NCBI GenBank assembly: GCA_024347015.1
Contig: AP024890.1
Coordinates: 496,001-560,000 of the forward strand
From: Vibrio pectenicida
GTDB lineage: Bacteria; Pseudomonadota; Gammaproteobacteria; Enterobacterales; Vibrionaceae
Reading direction: 5' to 3'
DNA length: 64,000 bases
The notes below the pieces were generated by a model that saw only the letters and a list, made by a program, of their open reading frames with translations, searched no databases and had not been told where the DNA came from. This document shows, piece by piece, positions 59,905 to 64,000 of the stretch. A program made the translations under genes and the position numbers. How positions within the stretch are numbered: position 1 is the first letter of the stretch; each line of letters opens with the position of its first letter.

Positions 59905-61245
59905 ATGAAAAAAATTTTCACTAACCAACTCGGCATGAAGTTCGTCTTCGTACTGTTTTTGTTTGTCTTACTACAGATCCCACTTTCAATGGTCTCTGGG
60001 CTAATTTCAGAGCGTTCTGATCGCCAAGATGAAGTCAGAAAAGACATTGCACGCAGTAGCAGCGGTGAGCAACGCATCATTGGCCCTTTCATCATGGTGA
60101 ACTACACCGAGTCCACTAATCGAGGTGAAAAAGTACAGGTTAAAGAGCGCCGTAAATTCCTTTTACCCAGCACTTTTGATATGAGTGCCAATTTAGATAG
60201 TTTTGAAAAGTATCGCGGTATATATAGTGCGCGCTTATACAAAGCCCAAGTGGCGTTGAAAGGCACTTTTGATGCACAAGAATTACAAGCCTTGCGTGCG
60301 CTAGAAATCGACAATATCAACTTAGTGGTAGGTATTGAGGACAGCCGTGGCTTGATTCGCCTAAATGACATGAGGCTCGCGCAGTCAGATATCGAAGTTA
60401 TACCGGGAACAGGGTTAGATAAATTGCAACAAGGCTTTCATAGTAGTTTGAAATTGGATGATTTAAGTACAGATCAACCTTTGGTATTCGATCTTAACTT
60501 TTTGTTGCAAGGTATGGGGCAACTGCAAGTTACGCCAATTGGTCGTCAAACTCACGTTGAGCTATCTTCTACTTGGCCACATCCGAGCTTTATTGGCGAT
60601 TACTTACCCGTGTCGTCTGAAATATCAGAAGATGGTTTTAAAGCGGAGTGGGTGAGTAATAATTTTTCTACTAATATTGTGCAATTATTCCAGAGTTGTT
60701 TGTCATCGAGCAACGCATGCCAAGAGCTTGATCAGCGACAAATGGGCGTAGATTTGATTGACCCAGTTGACCACTATTTAAAATCTCACCGAGCGGAGAA
60801 TTACTCACTCCTGGTTATTACGTTAGCCTTTGCGAGTTTTTTTCTGTTAGAGCTATTTCAAGCGCGTCCGATTCACCCTGTGCAATACGGTTTTACTGGT
60901 TTGGCGTTGGCACTTTTCTATCTACTACTGATTTCGATGAGTGAGCATTTGGGTTTTAATTGGGCTTATTTGGTCTCTGCGGTGGCGTCGACAGGGTTAT
61001 TAAGTGCGTATGTAGGTGGTATATTAAACAAAGCTAAGCATGGCGCTATATTTGGTGCTTGTTTGCTCACACTCTATGGTTTGTTGTTTGGTTTACTTCA
61101 ATCAGAGAGTTACGCATTAGTTATGGGGGCACTGCTATGTTTTGCGACATTGAGCTTTACTATGATGGTAACGCGTAACGTCGACTGGTATGCTCGCAAT
61201 CCCAAAGTAGATCAAGAAACTAAGGCTGCTGATGAGTATGCTTAA
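59905..61245 (+). CDS. creD: Inner-membrane protein CreD
   Basis: 446 residues. A first membrane helix is followed by a large periplasmic domain (SERSDRQDEVRKDIARSSSG, later QVTPIGRQTHVELSSTWPHP with PSFIGDYLPV) and five or six C-terminal membrane segments (LLVITLAFASFFLLELFQAR, HPVQYGFTGLALALFYLLLI). This is the CreD/BlrD family, output gene of CreBC with effects on envelope integrity and colicin/beta-lactam tolerance. Ribosome-binding site CGGAG at -10. The canonical CreB TTCAC repeat is not seen upstream. Confidence 0.93.
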   Translation: MKKIFTNQLGMKFVFVLFLFVLLQIPLSMVSGLISERSDRQDEVRKDIARSSSGEQRIIGPFIMVNYTESTNRGEKVQVKERRKFLLPSTFDMSANLDSFEKYRGIYSARLYKAQVALKGTFDAQELQALRALEIDNINLVVGIEDSRGLIRLNDMRLAQSDIEVIPGTGLDKLQQGFHSSLKLDDLSTDQPLVFDLNFLLQGMGQLQVTPIGRQTHVELSSTWPHPSFIGDYLPVSSEISEDGFKAEWVSNNFSTNIVQLFQSCLSSSNACQELDQRQMGVDLIDPVDHYLKSHRAENYSLLVITLAFASFFLLELFQARPIHPVQYGFTGLALALFYLLLISMSEHLGFNWAYLVSAVASTGLLSAYVGGILNKAKHGAIFGACLLTLYGLLFGLLQSESYALVMGALLCFATLSFTMMVTRNVDWYARNPKVDQETKAADEYA

Positions 61246-61334
61246 GCTAGGGAGTCGGTACTAAACCTGATAAAATCGAGGTCTTCCAGTAATCATGTTG
61301 ATAGCACTGGGTTTACCTAACACTAGGAACTATT

Positions 61335-61814
61335 TTGACCAATAATGATATTTTACGCCGTGTACGTTATACATTTGATTTAAAAGACAATGTAATGACT
61401 GAGATTTTCTCCTTAGCAGACTTTAATGTGGAAGGTGAACAAGTTACTAGTTGGCTCAAAAAAGAAGACGATGAATCTTTTGTTGAACTCAGTGACACAG
61501 AGTTAGCCATATTTCTCAACGGTTTAATCAATTTTAAGCGTGGTAAACGTGAAGGTGAACAGCCAAAGCCAGAAGAGAAATTAAGTAATAATATCGTATT
61601 CCAAAAGTTACGTATTGCCTTGAATTTAAAAGCAGAAGAGATCTTAGATATTCTGAAACTGGCAGATTTTCGGTTAAGCAAGCATGAACTTAGTGCATTT
61701 TTCCGTAAACCGGAGAACAAGCACTACAGAGAATGCAAAGATCAAGTTCTACGCAATTTTTTGTTAGGCCTTCAGTATCATTTACGCCCAAGTGGTGGTG
61801 AGCCAGAATTATAA
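61335..61814 (+). CDS. yehS: YehS-like DUF1456 protein
   Basis: 159 residues from a TTG (61335) after CTAGGAAC. Two DUF1456 repeats: TNNDILRRVRYTFDLKDNVM near the start and NNIVFQKLRIALNLKAEEIL around 85, each followed by a LADF...V...L block (FSLADFNVEGEQVTSWLKKE; LADFRLSKHELSAFFRKPEN). Closely like E. coli YehS (156 residues), function unknown, cytosolic. Single gene. Confidence 0.9.
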   Translation: MTNNDILRRVRYTFDLKDNVMTEIFSLADFNVEGEQVTSWLKKEDDESFVELSDTELAIFLNGLINFKRGKREGEQPKPEEKLSNNIVFQKLRIALNLKAEEILDILKLADFRLSKHELSAFFRKPENKHYRECKDQVLRNFLLGLQYHLRPSGGEPEL

Positions 61815-61908
61815 CAAAGGACTATGGTGTTTATGCGAATTATTTGTACGAGAAATTCCATATAACACCACCTCTTGCCATTGATTTAAGATGACTCATT
61901 ACACAAGC

Positions 61909-61947
61909 AATAATAGCGACTTTCTCGGTCGAGAGGTCGCTGTTATT
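61909..61947. terminator. Imperfect hairpin between yehS and a convergent gene
   Basis: AATAATAGCGAC..TCTC pairs imperfectly with GAGA..GTCGCTGTTATT around GGTC, followed by GTTTTAA. Likely a bidirectional terminator. Confidence 0.55.
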
Positions 61948-62030
61948 GCAGTTTTAATATCAGATTTGCTTAGATTGCAGGCATAATCACCATATTGATT
62001 ATGATATCTTTTTTCGCTTTCCTTAAAGGA

Positions 62031-62774
62031 TTATTCCTCTATACCGTACATCACATGTAGAGATTCTAACTTTCCTTCAGCATGATTTTTAAAGTAATTG
62101 TTGAGAATCAACACAATTTTTTCAGCTTCAGGGTGGTCTTTTCGTACAGCGGCATGCAATGGTGTTGAGTCAAGATGACTTTTACTAAAGTAAAGCTCAC
62201 CTTTTGGTATCTTCATTCCATGCGAGGTCCATTTAGCAACAGATTCGTCGGCCACAATGACATCAGCTTTGTTTGCGAGTAAATATCGGAGGCTATTAGG
62301 TAGGTCTAGGGTTTTGACTATCGTCATTTCTTTATATTGGCGTAAATTTTTGGCGTACGCATAGTCGTTAATTAACGCAACTCTCAGCCCCTTTAAACTA
62401 TCGAGTGACTCATACTCAAATTTAGACTCACTAAGAGAGATAAAGATTACATTATTGTGCGTATAGGGTTCAGTGTATAAGAGAAACTTTGCTCTTTCTT
62501 CTGTCTTCCACAGGGAAATGATCAGATCACTTTGACCAGACTTGGTTTCTTTAAGAACCCTAGTCCACGGCTTTATCGAAAATTCGAGATCGTAACCGGC
62601 AGAGATTAAAGCATCTGCGACGATATCATGAGCAATCCCGCTGCCTTGCACAGAGTTCATAATGTAGGGCGGCCATAAATCTTGCGACATCTTCAAGGTT
62701 GAGGCTGATGTTAACTGGCTAACAAGCAGTAGTAACAATGGGCCAAAGCATGACAGTGTTTTCTTCATCCTCAT
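62031..62774 (-). CDS. Orphan periplasmic solute-binding protein (SBP family 3)
   Basis: 247 residues with signal peptide (about 1-24, ending TSA). LKMSQDLWPPYIMNSVQGSG, IAHDIVADALISAGYDLEFS and KPWTRVLKETKSGQSDLIIS are standard for the amino-acid-binding HisJ fold, as is GLRVALINDYAYAKNLRQYK. A DLWPPY opening often precedes membrane-free Vibrio stand-alone members. No transporter genes are adjacent. Ligand unknown. Confidence 0.85.
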   Translation of the reverse strand: MRMKKTLSCFGPLLLLLVSQLTSASTLKMSQDLWPPYIMNSVQGSGIAHDIVADALISAGYDLEFSIKPWTRVLKETKSGQSDLIISLWKTEERAKFLLYTEPYTHNNVIFISLSESKFEYESLDSLKGLRVALINDYAYAKNLRQYKEMTIVKTLDLPNSLRYLLANKADVIVADESVAKWTSHGMKIPKGELYFSKSHLDSTPLHAAVRKDHPEAEKIVLILNNYFKNHAEGKLESLHVMYGIEE

Positions 62775-62968
62775 TACAACATTCCTCCAACGACTTTTTT
62801 CAGCTTATAACAAATATTTAACCCTACCTTTGCAGAATAGCGTATATCTAGCGGCTTACCTGTGCATTTTGCGCTTTGTCGGGGGATTTTTTTTAGGAAA
62901 AACAGGATTGTATAGTATGTGCGTGCAGCAATTCATTGATTGGTATGTGATTTAAATCTCATATATGA
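62775..62968. other. Intergenic stretch between the solute-binding gene and the toxin remnant
   Basis: Nothing recognisable; no tRNA or insertion-sequence ends seen. A run of seven or more T near 62887-62893 follows GGGGGA. Confidence 0.4.
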
Positions 62969-63175
62969 AACAACTGTGTCATATATCGATTTAGTAGGCA
63001 GGTAGCAGATCATAAAGATCCGCTTGTCGTACAGTACTATAGAGAAGGACAAGTGGATGTGCAGACACAGCGTCAAATAGATGCTGTTCAGCCTTATTGT
63101 CCTCAATGTTCAAATATCCAAGGTGGGCAACTAGGAGCTTTAGGTAGGAAAATGAAAAAAGAGTTGGACTTATAA
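62969..63175 (+). pseudogene. C-terminal remnant of a polymorphic (nuclease-type) toxin
   Basis: An open frame without a start codon. RFSRQVADHKDPLVVQYYRE then GQVDVQTQRQIDAVQPYCPQ, CSNIQGGQLGALGRKMKKEL, ending DL and TAA two bases before the immunity gene's ATG. The DHKDPL and CPQCS...GG..GALGRKMKKEL features look like the end of an HNH/endonuclease VII-type toxin domain found at the C-terminus of Rhs or other polymorphic toxins. The frame is closed by TGA at 62966-62968, so only about 68 residues remain; no toxin body is upstream. Confidence 0.6.
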
Positions 63176-63177
63176 CA

Positions 63178-63522
63178 ATGATGCCGTTGGAAAAAAAACA
63201 AAAAGATATTTGTAAGAAGTATTCAATTTCATACCAAGAGTGCGATTTAAATTTGAAAGTTGGTATCTCTAAAAATATTAAGGATGGTGTTAGACCATTA
63301 CATGGTCTGCGAGTCAAAGAGGAAAATGGGACAAGTGGCTGGTATATCTGGGCAGGAGAATGGTCAGATGAACCAGATTTTTTTGTACCTCTTCATGGTT
63401 TACATCTGGTCGATTGGGCCGACATTGTAATGCCATATCTAGGACTACCAGAAGGATGGCGATTTTTGATAGATGAGGGTTATGAAGATGTTTGGCAAGA
63501 CCCTGAACTTTTGAATAGCTGA
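63178..63522 (+). CDS. Imm33-like immunity protein
   Basis: 114 residues. The C-terminal two-thirds contain SGWYIWAGEWSDEPDFFVPL, HGLHLVDWADIVMPYLGLPE and GWRFLIDEGYEDVWQDPELL, matching my memory of the Imm33/DUF2185-type domain ('gWyi.aGe~s~~~dfF~Pl...yL.LPpGwRFli~~gyEDVW~D~~L'). Such proteins protect against polymorphic toxins and related effectors. It starts right after the remnant of a toxin C-terminus, an intact antidote left beside a dead toxin. GGACTTATAACA is a modest ribosome-binding context; coupling to the toxin gene was probably usual. Confidence 0.7.
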   Translation: MMPLEKKQKDICKKYSISYQECDLNLKVGISKNIKDGVRPLHGLRVKEENGTSGWYIWAGEWSDEPDFFVPLHGLHLVDWADIVMPYLGLPEGWRFLIDEGYEDVWQDPELLNS

Positions 63523-63542
63523 CATAGAGTAAACATAAAAAC

Positions 63543-63578
63543 AGGCACTATATAGAGAAGAATACGGTGCCTATATTT
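63543..63578 (+). terminator. Hairpin terminator after the immunity gene
   Basis: AGGCAC...GTGCCT, 18-base loop, followed by ATATTTTT, about 20 bases after the stop codon. Confidence 0.6.
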
Positions 63579-63749
63579 TTATCTATGCAGCGTATTTTGA
63601 CTCATACCGTTCAGAAAGTAGTGAATGATGAACTTCACTATTCCCCGATATCTAAATCTTATTCGACCAAATTACCTTGATTTAAACTCAGCCTCACCGT
63701 AAATTTACGCACTAACATTCATATGCTTAAGTGAAGTAGTGGTTAAAAA

Positions 63750-64000
63750 ATGGAGCTTTTCATCCAAGCACTTTTAGGCGATAAATACTGGGTAGCGGTG
63801 ACGATTGCAGTCGTCTCTATTTTGCTCAACATCCAGAAAGTGACTGAGTATTACTTTTATCTGCGTAAAAATAGACAAGCCCAGATTTTAGCCGCATTGC
63901 AAGAGCCTTTAGTCTCAGCAGAGTTAAAGGCTCACTTAAAAAATGAGCTCGATATTGAATGTTTTAAGAGTGTTCATGGCGTGCGTCTTAGCATGCCGAT
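63750..64000 (+). CDS. Membrane-anchored hypothetical protein, 5' part only
   Basis: The window ends inside this frame. 83 residues are visible: MELFIQALLGDKYWVAVTIA then VVSILLNIQKVTEYYFYLRK, later VSAELKAHLKNELDIECFKS and VHGVRLSMP. One N-terminal membrane helix (about 16-28) followed by a cytosolic helical part. I do not recognise the family. TAGTGG lies upstream of the ATG but no strong ribosome-binding site is seen. Confidence 0.5.
   Translation, partial: MELFIQALLGDKYWVAVTIAVVSILLNIQKVTEYYFYLRKNRQAQILAALQEPLVSAELKAHLKNELDIECFKSVHGVRLSMP

Overview
The window looks like a chromosome segment from a marine Vibrionaceae bacterium, most likely a Vibrio. The supporting evidence is an L,D-transpeptidase next to a Vibrio-type Lpp, a complete creBCD set, a Morganella/Vibrio-type histidine decarboxylase, and a type III secretion system (T3SS) whose gene order and regulators match the T3SS2 type of Vibrio parahaemolyticus (VtrA/VtrC and VtrB winged-helix membrane regulators, SctE/SctB translocators, a long-repeat effector beside SctL-SctV-SctU). 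These assignments come from reading the sequence only; no database search was run.

Layout. 1-3.2 kb: photolyase tail, LysM L,D-transpeptidase, Lpp, DEAD-box RNA helicase. 3.6-5.9 kb: a sphingomyelinase-like phosphodiesterase translationally coupled to a membrane-anchored protein resembling lipase-specific foldases (Lif). 6.3-19.8 kb: accessory and housekeeping genes: a secreted DUF3103-like protein behind a pair of inverted-repeat operators, a giant lipoprotein split by a one-base slip in an A run, a SanA/YdcF-domain protein, ArfB, an acyltransferase, a secreted unknown, a possible HopA1-like protein whose 5' end also carries an A-run frameshift, and histidine decarboxylase. 19.8-22.1 kb: a three-gene minus-strand operon with a replication-protein flavour. 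22.3-24.0 kb: pirin and an orphan solute-binding protein.

24.3-53.6 kb: the T3SS. Inner rod and MS-ring lipoprotein (sctI, sctJ), a probable sctK, the translocator chaperone, a tip-type hydrophilic protein and the two pore formers come first. Then follow a candidate split gatekeeper, the SPOA1 half of SctQ, a 1231-residue effector candidate with eight near-identical 93-residue repeats, sctL-sctV-sctU, an OmpA-domain lipoprotein, sctD, an EspA-like filament/tip candidate, and the SPOA2 half of SctQ some 10 kb away from the first half. VtrB-like regulator, an 1162-residue AvrE/DspE-like effector candidate, needle, sctR, sctT, sctC, sctN, sctO, sctP, sctS and a class I chaperone complete it. All export-apparatus, sorting-platform, ring and needle components can be assigned, so the system looks intact.

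53.6-57.3 kb: regulation. A VtrA/VtrC-like overlapping pair is followed, after an AT-rich stretch with a 16-bp perfect inverted repeat overlapping a Fur-like sequence and a tiny two-gene operon, by a second overlapping pair of the same design (winged helix-TM-short periplasmic domain plus a small anchored partner). The simplest model is two envelope sensors feeding one VtrB-like activator. 57.5-64 kb: creB-creC-creD, yehS, another orphan solute-binding protein, the C-terminal remnant of a polymorphic toxin joined to an Imm33-like immunity gene, and the start of an unfinished gene.

Most notable items: the divergent T3SS2-type island with its repeat effector and AvrE-like effector, the duplicated co-component sensor pair, the split SctQ, and the phosphodiesterase-foldase couple.
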